64,000 bases of DNA, from contig NC_008255.1 of NCBI RefSeq assembly GCF_000014145.1, positions 2,186,001-2,250,000 on the forward strand, given 5' to 3'. Of this stretch, positions 8,126 through 16,773 are shown piece by piece. The notes beneath the pieces are model-generated. The model saw only the letters and a program-made list of their open reading frames with translations. It did no database searches and was not told the DNA's origin. Origin of the DNA: Cytophaga hutchinsonii ATCC 33406. Lineage in GTDB: Bacteria; Bacteroidota; Bacteroidia; Cytophagales; Cytophagaceae. Position numbers and translations under genes: made by a program. Each line of letters begins with the position of its first letter. The first letter of the stretch is position 1.

Positions 8126-9034
8126 TTATATCGCTTCCATGATCAGTCCGGCAGCACCCAGCAGGCCTGCATCGTTCTCTAGCGTAGCTTTACCGATGTA
8201 CATATCATCTGTATAGTATGTTGGCAAATGTTCCAGCATTGCTTTCTTCAGATTCGGAACGAAATAATCAAAGGCTCCTGAAATACCGCCGCCTAATAAA
8301 ATATTATTCAGATCCATTACTCGTACAATATTCACAAGACTTTCACCGATAATTGTACCGATATCTGCCCATACAGCCAATGCCAAAGCATCGCCCTGAG
8401 CAGCATGATCTGCAATTACTTTCGGAGATAATTCAGCTATTGTATGTAAGCTGCTTTTCTTTGCTACATCTAATGCCAGCTGTTCATGTGTGTAGGCGAT
8501 CAGATGATTGATCCCAACCTGATTTTCCAATGACTTGCCTCTTGTTGTAAGCATGTGCCCCACTTCTGTACCATTACCACGGCCGCCGATAAACAGCTTG
8601 CCGTTCATCATAACACCGGAACCAACTCCTGTACCCAACGCAAGTAGAATAAAGGTCTGCATGCGTTTGTTTTCTCCAAAATAATATTCACCCAATGCAG
8701 CGCATTTCGCATCGTTTTCAATTTTAAAATGGATATGCGGAAATTCTGAACGCAGGATCTCAACAATAGGCACATTTACCACAGAAGGGATATTCGGTAG
8801 CAGGATAACTTTAGTGCGGTCCAGAGAAACTAAACCCGGCCAGCCGATTCCAACACCTTTTACTATTGGGTATTGTTTCAAAAAATTTCCTATTTCCAGC
8901 TTCATCGATTCAACAAAACCAATACCGTTTACCCAGTCGGCCGTCATAAAACGTGTAGCGTTTTGTATTTCTCCTTCAGGAGTAACCAAACCAAATTTTA
9001 CCGAAGTTCCACCTACGTCAATTCCTAAAATCAT
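8126..9034 (-). CDS. ROK-family sugar kinase (glucokinase-like), zinc motif absent
   Basis: 302 residues. The N-terminal phosphate-binding motif is DVGGTSVKFG (6-15). The catalytic aspartate is Asp108 in ENDAKCAALGE. The second phosphate loop is GTGVGSG (134-140). The E-x-G-H sugar-site motif is present as TEVGH (His160). The CxCGxxGCxE zinc motif, which normally follows within about ten residues, is missing: residues 161-175 contain no cysteine. The fold and the kinase residues still support phosphorylation of glucose or a similar hexose. Single gene with its own terminator. Confidence 0.85.
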   Translation of the reverse strand: MILGIDVGGTSVKFGLVTPEGEIQNATRFMTADWVNGIGFVESMKLEIGNFLKQYPIVKGVGIGWPGLVSLDRTKVILLPNIPSVVNVPIVEILRSEFPHIHFKIENDAKCAALGEYYFGENKRMQTFILLALGTGVGSGVMMNGKLFIGGRGNGTEVGHMLTTRGKSLENQVGINHLIAYTHEQLALDVAKKSSLHTIAELSPKVIADHAAQGDALALAVWADIGTIIGESLVNIVRVMDLNNILLGGGISGAFDYFVPNLKKAMLEHLPTYYTDDMYIGKATLENDAGLLGAAGLIMEAI

Positions 9035-9171
9035 TTCTTTATTAATTTGTTTTTAAAGCGATCAACTTTCTATAATCATTTCCACCCGATTAATCTGGTT
9101 TAACGATCTTTTCAGCGTTCTAAAATAGGAAATTCTATTGTAAATAGAAAAGGCTGTTAGTAACAAGCCCC

Positions 9172-10335
9172 TTAGATCTCTTCTGTCAATTCGTTGGAAA
9201 GAGGTTCTTTAAGGGTCATTTTTAGCCACAGTAGTCCGATAAGGGCTGCTGTTACCGATGACAGCATAATGGCAATCTTTGAACCGGAAATAACCGCATG
9301 ATCATCAAACGCCAGCAGGGTTATAAAGATGGACATGGTAAAACCTATGCCGCCCAGACATGCAACACCTATAACCTGCATCCATTTAAGATCATTCGGA
9401 ATGGAACAGATTCCCAGCCACACAGCTATAGCACAGAACAGTGTAATACCAAGCGGCTTACCAACAACAAGACCCAGGAAAATACCGATGCTGTTTGTAC
9501 TCATCAGCGATGCTGACCAATCACTGTCAATAATAATACATGTATTGGCTAAAGCAAAGATGGGCAGAATAATAAATGCCACCGGTTTATGTAACCAATG
9601 CTGCAGCTTTATAGAGATGGAATCCGGATCGCCTTTACCAAACGGAATTACAAAGGCTAAGATCACACCTGTGATTGTTGCATGTACGCCTGAGTGCAAC
9701 ATGAAATACCACATGACTATGCCGCCCAGTAAATAAGGCCATAGAATATTTACATTACGGCGGTTTAAAATAAATAGAACGGCCCAAATACCTGCAGCGC
9801 CGGCTAAATACATAACGTCAATACCTCTAGAGTAAAAAATAGCAATTGTAAATATTGCACCCAGGTCATCAATAACTGCCAGCGCCGTAAGAAATACCTT
9901 TAATGAAAGCGGCACCTTGTTACCCAGTAAGGAAAGAATGCCTACGGCAAATGCGATGTCCGTTGCCATCGGAATTCCTGAACCCGATTGAAACGGTGTG
10001 CCTGTATTAAAAAACATGTGAATACAGGCAGGTACAATCATTCCTCCTAATGCAGCGATAATCGGAAGTAATGCTTTTTTAAAATTGGATAGTTCACCTG
10101 CGTACACTTCCCGTTCTAATTCCAGGCCAATAAGTAAGAAGAAGATCGTCATTAAACCATCGTTCACATAATGTTCTATGGTATGTCCGCCAACGAACAT
10201 CTCCCAGAAACCAATATAACTGTGGCCTATCGAAGAATTTGCTACAAGTAATGATACGATGGTTGCAATGATCAGTACAACTCCTCCTGCTTTTTCATTT
10301 TCGAGGAAGTTCTTATACATTTGAGTAACTTTCAT
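9172..10335 (-). CDS. nhaA: Na+/H+ antiporter NhaA
   Basis: 387 residues, the normal length for NhaA, with about twelve membrane helices. The ion-binding pair of aspartates is in FLTALAVIDDLGAIFTIAIF (about residues 145-164). Other family blocks are FFLLIGLELEREVYAGEL (helix II-III), GIPMATDIAFAVGIL and GIGFTMSIFITLLAF. The protein exchanges cytoplasmic sodium for external protons and is typically activated at alkaline pH. It is monocistronic. Confidence 0.93.
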   Translation of the reverse strand: MKVTQMYKNFLENEKAGGVVLIIATIVSLLVANSSIGHSYIGFWEMFVGGHTIEHYVNDGLMTIFFLLIGLELEREVYAGELSNFKKALLPIIAALGGMIVPACIHMFFNTGTPFQSGSGIPMATDIAFAVGILSLLGNKVPLSLKVFLTALAVIDDLGAIFTIAIFYSRGIDVMYLAGAAGIWAVLFILNRRNVNILWPYLLGGIVMWYFMLHSGVHATITGVILAFVIPFGKGDPDSISIKLQHWLHKPVAFIILPIFALANTCIIIDSDWSASLMSTNSIGIFLGLVVGKPLGITLFCAIAVWLGICSIPNDLKWMQVIGVACLGGIGFTMSIFITLLAFDDHAVISGSKIAIMLSSVTAALIGLLWLKMTLKEPLSNELTEEI

Positions 10336-10595
10336 GGGCGGTAAAAGTATGTGTTTGAGAGGTAATGGACGATGCTCCTGATTAACAAAAATAGAAAGTT
10401 CTGTATAGGTATCGTAGTATGTGCTTAAGTTTTACAGAAAAAATACATAACTATACTATCATTCAATAAATTACTGTTAACTCTACTAAATCAGCAAATT
10501 TCTGCAGACTGACTATAGTATCTTTTTAAAGAAAGAATTAGCTTTATCTGTTGCAGGTTTTCACCCATGCGTCAGTTTATATTGTATATTATTCT

Positions 10596-11678
10596 ATGCC
10601 TTGTTTTCGCTTACATACTGCTTCAGCAACGTACACCGCTTCTGATATCCAAAACCAAACGGATCAGCAGCACGATGCACTTACTGCTACGGCACTTGGT
10701 TTATGTAAAGACTGGTTCGACGGGAAAGAATGGTTTGAATTAAAAACATCGGGCTCAACAGGTGCGCCTAAAATTATTTCCATTCATCGCAGCCAGATTG
10801 AAGCAAGTGTAAACGCATCGATGGATTTTTTTGAATTACAACCATGCGACACAGTTGTCTGTCCATTGAGCATGCAGGTAATCGGCGGGCAAATGATGTT
10901 GTACCGCAGTATGATCGGCGGTTTAGATTTGTATATTCTGCCGGCAGATAAAAGTATCAGCCAGCTCGACACTTCTGTTGGGTATGTATTCATGCCTGTC
11001 TCAGCGATTCAACTGTATGAACTGCTCCAACATCACCCCGATAAAGTTGCTGCATTAAATCGTATGAAAAACATATTGATTGGAGGCAGTTCCATTTCTG
11101 ATGCATTGCTTGCATCCATCCGCAAGCAGCTGCAAACAACCGTATGGCAATCCTATGGTATGACCGAAACCGTGTCGCATGTTGCCATGCGCTGCGTACA
11201 TCCGGATACGGAAGCATATTATACGGCATTGCCGGATATTGAAATTGCCGTTGATCCGCGCGGCTGTTTAAAAATAAAAGGTGCTGTAACCAGGCATCAG
11301 TGGCTTCAGACAAACGATATAGTATCCTTGCGGAATGAAAAACAATTCCTGTTCATTGGCCGTGCTGATTTTACGGTCAATTCAGGCGGTATTAAAATTC
11401 AGGTTGAACCGGTTGAAAAAATCATCGATACATTGTTTCAGGAATGGCAGATTAACACCGCATTTTTTGTAGCAGGGAAAGCAGATGATGCGTTTGGAGA
11501 AAAATTAATTCTGGTAGTGGAAGATCCGGATCTCTCCCCTGAACTTCAAACAAACATATTGCATGAACTTGGAAAACGGCTTCCCAAATACCACACGCCT
11601 AAAGCGATTCAAACGATTCGGTTCTGTTATACCGCTTCCGGAAAAATCAACCGAAGCGAAACATTAAGGCAAAAATAA
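10596..11678 (+). CDS. menE: O-succinylbenzoate--CoA ligase (MenE-like), menaquinone synthesis
   Basis: A short member of the acyl-adenylate enzyme family. The P-loop-like motif is LKTSGSTGAPKII, then YGMTETVSH and the hinge motif GRADFTVNSGGIKIQ, and the C-terminal lysine lies in SGKINR. About 360 residues, the length of compact MenE enzymes, much shorter than general acyl-CoA synthetases. I prefer the ATG at 10596; an in-frame TTG at 10551 would add 15 residues that do not look like the family. It activates o-succinylbenzoate for the step before MenB, which is in this window at 30724. It ends at a bidirectional terminator. Confidence 0.85.
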   Translation: MPCFRLHTASATYTASDIQNQTDQQHDALTATALGLCKDWFDGKEWFELKTSGSTGAPKIISIHRSQIEASVNASMDFFELQPCDTVVCPLSMQVIGGQMMLYRSMIGGLDLYILPADKSISQLDTSVGYVFMPVSAIQLYELLQHHPDKVAALNRMKNILIGGSSISDALLASIRKQLQTTVWQSYGMTETVSHVAMRCVHPDTEAYYTALPDIEIAVDPRGCLKIKGAVTRHQWLQTNDIVSLRNEKQFLFIGRADFTVNSGGIKIQVEPVEKIIDTLFQEWQINTAFFVAGKADDAFGEKLILVVEDPDLSPELQTNILHELGKRLPKYHTPKAIQTIRFCYTASGKINRSETLRQK

Positions 11679-11680
11679 AA

Positions 11681-11713
11681 ACGGTCAGCAGAATATGCTG
11701 ACCGTTTTTATTT
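11681..11713. terminator. Bidirectional terminator between menE and the outer-membrane protein gene
   Basis: A perfect stem (cggtcagca / tgctgaccg) is flanked by A runs on one side and T runs on the other, so it can stop both converging genes. Confidence 0.85.
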
Positions 11714-11728
11714 TTGCCTTTTTACATC

Positions 11729-12544
11729 TTAATCTTTAGATAACGGAATATTGATCCCGGCTGAGATAATGAATTGCTGTGAGAAGAAATGCTGCTTTGC
11801 AACACCTTCGCTATAGATCTTATCGTGTGTGTAACGCACATAACCGCTTTTCATAGATGCTTCAAGGAAGAAGTAGCGATAAATATCATAACGTACGGCT
11901 CCCGCTACTGTAAATACATATCCTGCAACTCTGAACGGCCCGTCTCTTTCATTTCCTAAAATAACAGATTGTGTTTTAGGAACCAGCAAACCACCGCCGC
12001 CTTTTAACAGCAAGCTTACTTTATGGTGCTTATTGATTGATGTATAAATAGTGTTTCGTTTCACCAAACTTAACGTAAGGTAATTGTTGCCGTTGGTATG
12101 TTCGTAATGCCAGAAATTATAATTAACGGTTGTATCCTGATCATACTGTACGCCTCTGATCTGGCCGGTCATATGAACCGTCTGGTCCTCTGTTACAATA
12201 TATTTCAGGTGATCCCAGCCGCCTTCTATTCCCCAGTCGCCTTTGTTGTTAAAAAAATAACCGCCATATAACACATATTGCGGAACCGTTAAAGGCTGGC
12301 TTAACAGATTATTCATGTCTTTACGATCATGTGCTTTTGCACTATGCAGGGTAAAGTCATAATCATCATCTCGGTCATTTTTGAAATGTACATCACTGCG
12401 GGTATAGAAATCTTTTTGGTAGCCCCAGGTAATATAAAACGTGCCATGCATTTTTTTCTTTTTTACTGCGGCACTCGAATCCTGAGCAAAACTGCTTTGA
12501 ATGCTTATAACAAAAACAATCAAAGAGATATTGAAATACTTCAT
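11729..12544 (-). CDS. Secreted outer-membrane beta-barrel-like protein
   Basis: With the start at 12544 the protein has 271 residues and a clear signal peptide (MKYFNISLIVFVISIQSSFAQ). The mature part is a series of short amphipathic, aromatic-rich strands (for example VLYGGYFFNNKGDWGIEGGW and FSQQFIISAGINIPLS), ending in a family-like strand typical of small outer-membrane barrels. An upstream start at 12649 is possible but would run through the terminator at 12650-12687, so I reject it. The specific function is unknown. Confidence 0.75.
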   Translation of the reverse strand: MKYFNISLIVFVISIQSSFAQDSSAAVKKKKMHGTFYITWGYQKDFYTRSDVHFKNDRDDDYDFTLHSAKAHDRKDMNNLLSQPLTVPQYVLYGGYFFNNKGDWGIEGGWDHLKYIVTEDQTVHMTGQIRGVQYDQDTTVNYNFWHYEHTNGNNYLTLSLVKRNTIYTSINKHHKVSLLLKGGGGLLVPKTQSVILGNERDGPFRVAGYVFTVAGAVRYDIYRYFFLEASMKSGYVRYTHDKIYSEGVAKQHFFSQQFIISAGINIPLSKD

Positions 12545-12649
12545 AATTGGGGTTAATATAAGAAACAAAAGTACATATTTTGATTCAGATAGCTGATGAT
12601 TCAAATCATAAATTGCATCCACTTTTTGTAGGAATTCTGTAGAATGCAA

Positions 12650-12687
12650 TAAAAAAAGCGCTTACGGATAGTAAGCGCTTTAAGCAT
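12650..12687 (-). terminator. Terminator after the 173-aa acidic protein gene
   Basis: On the minus strand, aaagcgcttac-tatcc-gtaagcgctttttttatt forms a perfect eleven-base stem and a T run. Confidence 0.85.
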
Positions 12688-12715
12688 TCAAATAATTGTA
12701 TGGATTTGTATAATC

Positions 12716-13237
12716 TTATCTATATTTTTTCAAAAATTCATCCGCGATTTTCTTTTCATCGAAAACCGGATTCAATTTAGAAATATCAACGGCACAATTG
12801 CATTCAACTTTTTCAAAATCTGTAATACGTAACGCTACGTTTGGCAGACCAAGGTCTTTGTCTTTTGAACTCACATCAATAAACTCAAAATCCAGAATAG
12901 CCAATAGATTAGCATCTACTTTAGCTTTGGTCAACAGATCAATTACTTTTTCTTTCAGAAAATCTGAATAATTTAAATTTAAAGAAGCCAGTTTCATTTC
13001 AATCAGACGTTCTCTGAAATCGTAATACTCTTCTTTAATAGCATCTACCAGTTCATTAGCAAAATCTGCATCTTCGTAATCGCCTTCATCAATAAATTCG
13101 GTAGCAATCAGTTCTTCACCCCAAATTTTAATAACTAAATCTGAATCTTCAACCAAGAGTTCAACCTCTTTTTCCTGAAGCTTAATACCTGCTTCATCTT
13201 CAGCTAATTCTACTAATTTTTCAGTAAGGATATTCAT
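12716..13237 (-). CDS. Hypothetical acidic protein, 173 aa
   Basis: Soluble, with many Asp and Glu residues, predicted mostly helical in the first 100 residues and mixed later. One stretch has two cysteines (KVECNCAVD, about 141-149). No family is recognised. The reading frame is clean, the start is a normal ATG, and a strong terminator follows, so I treat it as a real single gene. It diverges from the hypothetical gene at 13421. Confidence 0.65.
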   Translation of the reverse strand: MNILTEKLVELAEDEAGIKLQEKEVELLVEDSDLVIKIWGEELIATEFIDEGDYEDADFANELVDAIKEEYYDFRERLIEMKLASLNLNYSDFLKEKVIDLLTKAKVDANLLAILDFEFIDVSSKDKDLGLPNVALRITDFEKVECNCAVDISKLNPVFDEKKIADEFLKKYR

Positions 13238-13349
13238 TGTTGTTTGATTGTGCTATACTTTATTTCTTATTCCAAAATACTCAATCTATAAATACTTTGT
13301 AACTTTGGCGAATAAAAGTATAAAAATTAAAATAGTCGGTTTGAAAATG

Positions 13350-13357
13350 TAACTTTG
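13350..13357 (+). promoter_or_regulatory. Possible -7 promoter box (TAACTTTG)
   Basis: Matches TAnnTTTG, the -7 consensus of Bacteroidetes primary-sigma promoters, 64 bases before the ATG at 13421. No clear -33 TTG box at the right spacing. Confidence 0.35.
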
Positions 13358-13420
13358 TTTAAAATACTTGTTTCTGCAAGGAATTAATTCAATTCCTGCC
13401 TATAAAAATAATAAGTTGCT

Positions 13421-14146
13421 ATGAATTTTAAAAACATTACGATAGAATATAACTATTTAGACTTACCTGCTCCTTTCTGTTATACAAAAAAGCTTAAAAT
13501 CACTCCAACAGCAACGGGTTTACATACGGAATATGCATTAGAATATATTGACCGGGAAGATTTCAGCCAGGAAGAATTAGAAGACGAAGGTTTTAGCGGG
13601 GATGATAATGAGTCATGGAAAGGCGATTTACATACGAATTGGCTGGAGACACTGGACCACTTAACAACTATTAAACGTGGTGAAAAGGCAAGTTCGGCAA
13701 ACGAATGTATTGTACATATAGACGGTGAGGTATTTGATACCTATGGAAATGAAAGCCGGTGGGATTATTTTATCCAGGAAATTACGCAGGCTATCTACGA
13801 AACAGCAACATGGGAAGAAGCGCTAACAATCCGTTACTGTAAAAAAGAATCAGACAAAGCTCCGATTCAGAAATTACAGATATTCTTCCGTACACGCACT
13901 GCTACACTAAACCAGACCGATAAAACAGCCAAATCCGTTGAATGGAATCATATTCAGCAATTGCTAAAACTTTATTATCTACAGGAGTTTAAAGAAGGCG
14001 AACACAGTAACAAAATACCTAATCAGGCAGGTATATACAGCGACCCAAGCGATGGTTTCTGGTATGGAATCAAAAATTCTTCCGCAAACCTTAATAAAGG
14101 ACAGCAGGAAAAACTGATTCAGGTATTAGAAGAAATATTCGGATAA
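13421..14146 (+). CDS. Hypothetical protein, 241 aa
   Basis: Soluble, no signal peptide, acidic region near residues 50-65 (EELEDEGFSGDDNES). Mixed alpha/beta with several tryptophans. No family is recognised. Two TAACTTTG sequences (13300-13307 and 13350-13357) upstream match the Bacteroidetes -7 promoter box; the second, 64 bases before the ATG, is the better placed for this gene. A long hairpin follows the stop. Confidence 0.65.
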   Translation: MNFKNITIEYNYLDLPAPFCYTKKLKITPTATGLHTEYALEYIDREDFSQEELEDEGFSGDDNESWKGDLHTNWLETLDHLTTIKRGEKASSANECIVHIDGEVFDTYGNESRWDYFIQEITQAIYETATWEEALTIRYCKKESDKAPIQKLQIFFRTRTATLNQTDKTAKSVEWNHIQQLLKLYYLQEFKEGEHSNKIPNQAGIYSDPSDGFWYGIKNSSANLNKGQQEKLIQVLEEIFG

Positions 14147-14150
14147 AATC

Positions 14151-14202
14151 GTGCTTTCGAGTGTCAGATGAAGAGAAAACATCTGACCTCGGAAATAAGC
14201 AC
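14151..14202 (+). other. Long imperfect hairpin after the 241-aa gene
   Basis: The inner stem is perfect (gtcagatg / catctgac) and the outer stem is imperfect (gtgctt..cgag / ctcg..aagcac). There is no T run, so it is not a standard terminator. It may be an mRNA 3' structure or a small RNA element. Confidence 0.4.
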
Positions 14203-14289
14203 TTTAGTCGAGTTTAAAAAATTGGATTTGGAAAAAGAGTAATATGGTCTGTTGTGCCTTTGCACTACGAACCTTTTTTATTGTATGTC

Positions 14290-15069
14290 TTAATCGTTTG
14301 ATAGTTTATTCATTTGTTTTTGCAGACCGCTGACAATAGCTGTAAGCTTTTCAACAGACATATCCGGCTTAGGGAAATCAGTACTTATGTATGCTTTTGA
14401 TTCCCATATTTCAATCACATTTTCAACATGAATGTCATATGGTTCGTACGCAGGGTTATCAGAAACCAGTTTCAGCGTTTCATTTTTCTTTATATTGTTG
14501 TATATACGCTTATATACAATACCTTCTGTAGCTGTTACCAATATGTATGTCTGCTGATCTTTAACCGAACTCCAGTTATCGACATACTGTCCGATAATTA
14601 AACTTCCGCTTGCTAAAGGAAGCATAGAATCGCCTTTTATTTCAAAGGCTCTATACGTGCCGCTGCCGCTGAAAATCGGCAGATAAAATTGAGGCAGTTC
14701 CGCTACATACTCCGGATCTGCATAGCCATTTAAATAACCGGCTGCAGCTTTTTCAGGTACCAGCTGAATATTTTCTTTATCATCTTTGTCAACCGTTATT
14801 GCAAGTACACGAAGCTTTTTGCCTTCGATATCTTTGCTCATGGCTTCTTTTCGTTTACCAGGATCACTCAATGTTTCAGAAATTAACGCATCAACGGTTG
14901 TCTCGAATAACCGCGCCAGAATCGTCAATGTTTCCAGGCCAGGTTCTGCCCTGCCTTCTTCATAGGCCCCCAGCAATGAACGCTTTATGCCGATACGCTG
15001 AGCCAGCTGCTCCTGCGTAAAACCTAACTGCTTTCTGAAATATTTTACATTCTCACTGATTACACTCAT
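14290..15069 (-). CDS. XRE-family regulator with S24/LexA-like peptidase domain
   Basis: 259 residues. An N-terminal helix-turn-helix (about residues 6-60, with GFTQEQLAQRIGIKRSLLGA) binds DNA. The C-terminal half is a LexA/S24 fold with Ser148 in KGDSM and Lys187 in IVYKRI, the usual Ser-Lys dyad. A candidate self-cleavage site is Ala110-Gly111 (AAAGY). All parts needed for SOS-like self-cleavage are thus visible, as in phage CI-type repressors. It lies 15 bases downstream of a small gene on the same strand, probably as an operon. Repeated boxes upstream of that operon are candidate operators. It may control stress or mobile-element genes; targets are unknown. Confidence 0.85.
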   Translation of the reverse strand: MSVISENVKYFRKQLGFTQEQLAQRIGIKRSLLGAYEEGRAEPGLETLTILARLFETTVDALISETLSDPGKRKEAMSKDIEGKKLRVLAITVDKDDKENIQLVPEKAAAGYLNGYADPEYVAELPQFYLPIFSGSGTYRAFEIKGDSMLPLASGSLIIGQYVDNWSSVKDQQTYILVTATEGIVYKRIYNNIKKNETLKLVSDNPAYEPYDIHVENVIEIWESKAYISTDFPKPDMSVEKLTAIVSGLQKQMNKLSND

Positions 15070-15084
15070 GATCTGTACGAATTG

Positions 15085-15273
15085 TTAAACGACTGTTTTT
15101 AATGTGAGCTGATGATTCAATGCATTCAATACATCACTCATCTTCATACCTGTTGTATCCATCTCAACGGAACGTGTGTAATTAGACTCTTCTGTCTGAC
15201 AAGAGAAACCTACTTTAACACTTGTTTGATTCGAATTACGAAGACGAATCAAATATACTAGTTTTGTTGTCAT
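15085..15273 (-). CDS. Small hypothetical protein, 62 aa, upstream of the S24 regulator
   Basis: I use the ATG at 15273. A further in-frame start at 15321 would add 16 residues and run across the candidate operator boxes. The product is soluble, with MTTKLVYLIRLRNSNQ at the start. No family is recognised. The tight spacing to the regulator gene (15 bases) suggests joint transcription, perhaps as an anti-repressor or accessory factor; this is only inference. Confidence 0.5.
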   Translation of the reverse strand: MTTKLVYLIRLRNSNQTSVKVGFSCQTEESNYTRSVEMDTTGMKMSDVLNALNHQLTLKTVV

Positions 15274-15283
15274 ATTGTTAATA

Positions 15284-15335
15284 TTTTTAGTAAAACTAAT
15301 ACAAAAAATCCTATTTGCCAAATTTTTTAGTAAAA
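15284..15335. promoter_or_regulatory. Paired candidate operator boxes (TTTTTAGTAAAA)
   Basis: Two identical copies of tttttagtaaaa lie at 15284-15295 and 15324-15335, 40 bases apart (about four helical turns). The first extends to a perfect palindrome, ttagt-aaa-actaa (15287-15299). A related ttactaaaaa (the same box inverted) lies at 15439-15448, just before the divergent lipoprotein gene. This is a plausible binding site for the S24 regulator. Confidence 0.45.
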
Positions 15336-15449
15336 TTTTTAAAATACCTGATTTAATGTTGTTTAAAGAAGCTGTTTATAAGTTATTCACATAAAATTCA
15401 CTCCTTTCCTTTCGTATAGGTATATTCAGGTTCTGTTATTACTAAAAAT

Positions 15450-16436
15450 ATGAGTAAATATTTAACCGTTCTGGCCATTCTTTTTGTATTGGCTTCCTGC
15501 AGTTCCAACGAAACAAAAGATAAAAATAAATCAGGAGAAGATTCCACTTCCATCACCTACATCGATGGGAATGTTGCATTAACATCGTTATCCGAAAAAC
15601 ACGTCAAGGGAATCAAGGTGCATTCTTTTGTAGCAGACACGGCTATTAATCCCACAGAAGATGTTATCCGTACCAGCTTTACGATTACAATTACAGAAGC
15701 ATTGCTGCACCAGATAAAAAAGCAGGGCTTTGACGCCATCCTGTTAGATATAAAGGCCAACGGACAATCCGGCAAGTCCTACTCCTATATTGGAACCTAT
15801 CTTCCTGAATTATCCGGCATGGTTATTTATCCGGACAAACATATTGTTTTTTCACATCAGGCGATACGTAATCTTCAAATCGATATACCGTTTCGTAAAC
15901 TTGAACTCCCAGCAGGTGCACAATACGTAAATCTATCCTTGATTGCCTTTCCGGTTTCTTTTGTGCAGGATACAAACAGAATTGAAACCAGGTACATTGA
16001 ACGCATTGGCAGCAATCCGTTATTTGAACAGCAATACACGGCACAGCTTATCGCTCCTGCCTTAACACTCAACCAGATTACGATTGCCGATTATAAAATA
16101 AATACCCAGAATAAAGCCGCGTCCAGTTATGATTTTGCATTGGGCGGAAGCGGATATCCAGATCCTTACTGGCAGGTCTGGTGCGGCAAAGAATTGCTGT
16201 ATTATTCCCCTACAACAAAAAATTCGTTAACTGTTAAAATACCTTATAGCAGCACAGCATTTTATACGTCTGCTAAAGATGTTTTAACGATACACTTTTT
16301 AGATTATGATAAAGGACCATTTAATACGGACGACAAGATTGAAAACATTACCGGAACCTGCGCTGAGATCAAGGCATTGAAAAAATTTAAAGGAACGGTT
16401 ATTACGACAGGGAATATCACCATTAAACAGCCATAG
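15450..16436 (+). CDS. Hypothetical lipoprotein, 328 aa
   Basis: A signal peptide ends in a lipobox (FVLASC, Cys17) followed by a charged linker (SSNETKDKNKSGED), so it is probably anchored in a membrane by lipid. The mature part is beta-rich with no recognised family. The gene is divergent from the small gene/S24-regulator pair, and an inverted candidate operator box overlaps its start region. A terminator follows. Confidence 0.7.
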   Translation: MSKYLTVLAILFVLASCSSNETKDKNKSGEDSTSITYIDGNVALTSLSEKHVKGIKVHSFVADTAINPTEDVIRTSFTITITEALLHQIKKQGFDAILLDIKANGQSGKSYSYIGTYLPELSGMVIYPDKHIVFSHQAIRNLQIDIPFRKLELPAGAQYVNLSLIAFPVSFVQDTNRIETRYIERIGSNPLFEQQYTAQLIAPALTLNQITIADYKINTQNKAASSYDFALGGSGYPDPYWQVWCGKELLYYSPTTKNSLTVKIPYSSTAFYTSAKDVLTIHFLDYDKGPFNTDDKIENITGTCAEIKALKKFKGTVITTGNITIKQP

Positions 16437-16451
16437 GCTGTATAAAAAATA

Positions 16452-16505
16452 AAAAAGATAAATACCTAATTTGAATTAAATCATACCAAGTATTTATCTT
16501 TTTTT
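16452..16505 (+). terminator. Terminator after the lipoprotein gene
   Basis: Perfect 14-base arms (aaaaagataaatac / gtatttatcttttt) around a 26-base loop, then further T. The rest of 16437-16773 is very AT-rich, about 80% by eye, with no convincing gene. Confidence 0.6.
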
Positions 16506-16773
16506 ATATCTAAAAAATTAAAAAAAATCTCAAAAAAAATATTTTATAGCTGATTGAAAAATTAAGAATGTCTTTTCAGATATCGTTCCTGATAATACTA
16601 ACGGAAGCTATAAAAAAAGGTTTAAATATCATACAAAAATTACACGGATATTCAGTACTAAAAAATCATAAAAACACTATTAAAATTTACAATTATCTAT
16701 TTATCAGTAATTTAAATTAAAAAGGTCAATTAAAAAAAAATTAAAAAGTTTAAAAAATTACATGTTTAAACGA

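Noticed and set aside
9150-9172. Possible terminator after nhaA
   Set aside because: The stem (ggct / agcc) is weak and irregular, too uncertain to list.
12545-12649. Upstream extension of the outer-membrane protein gene
   Set aside because: Would run into a strong terminator and precede a clear signal peptide at 12544.
15274-15321. Longer start for the small gene before the S24 regulator
   Set aside because: The extra 16 residues run across the repeated TTTTTAGTAAAA boxes; the ATG at 15273 is sufficient.
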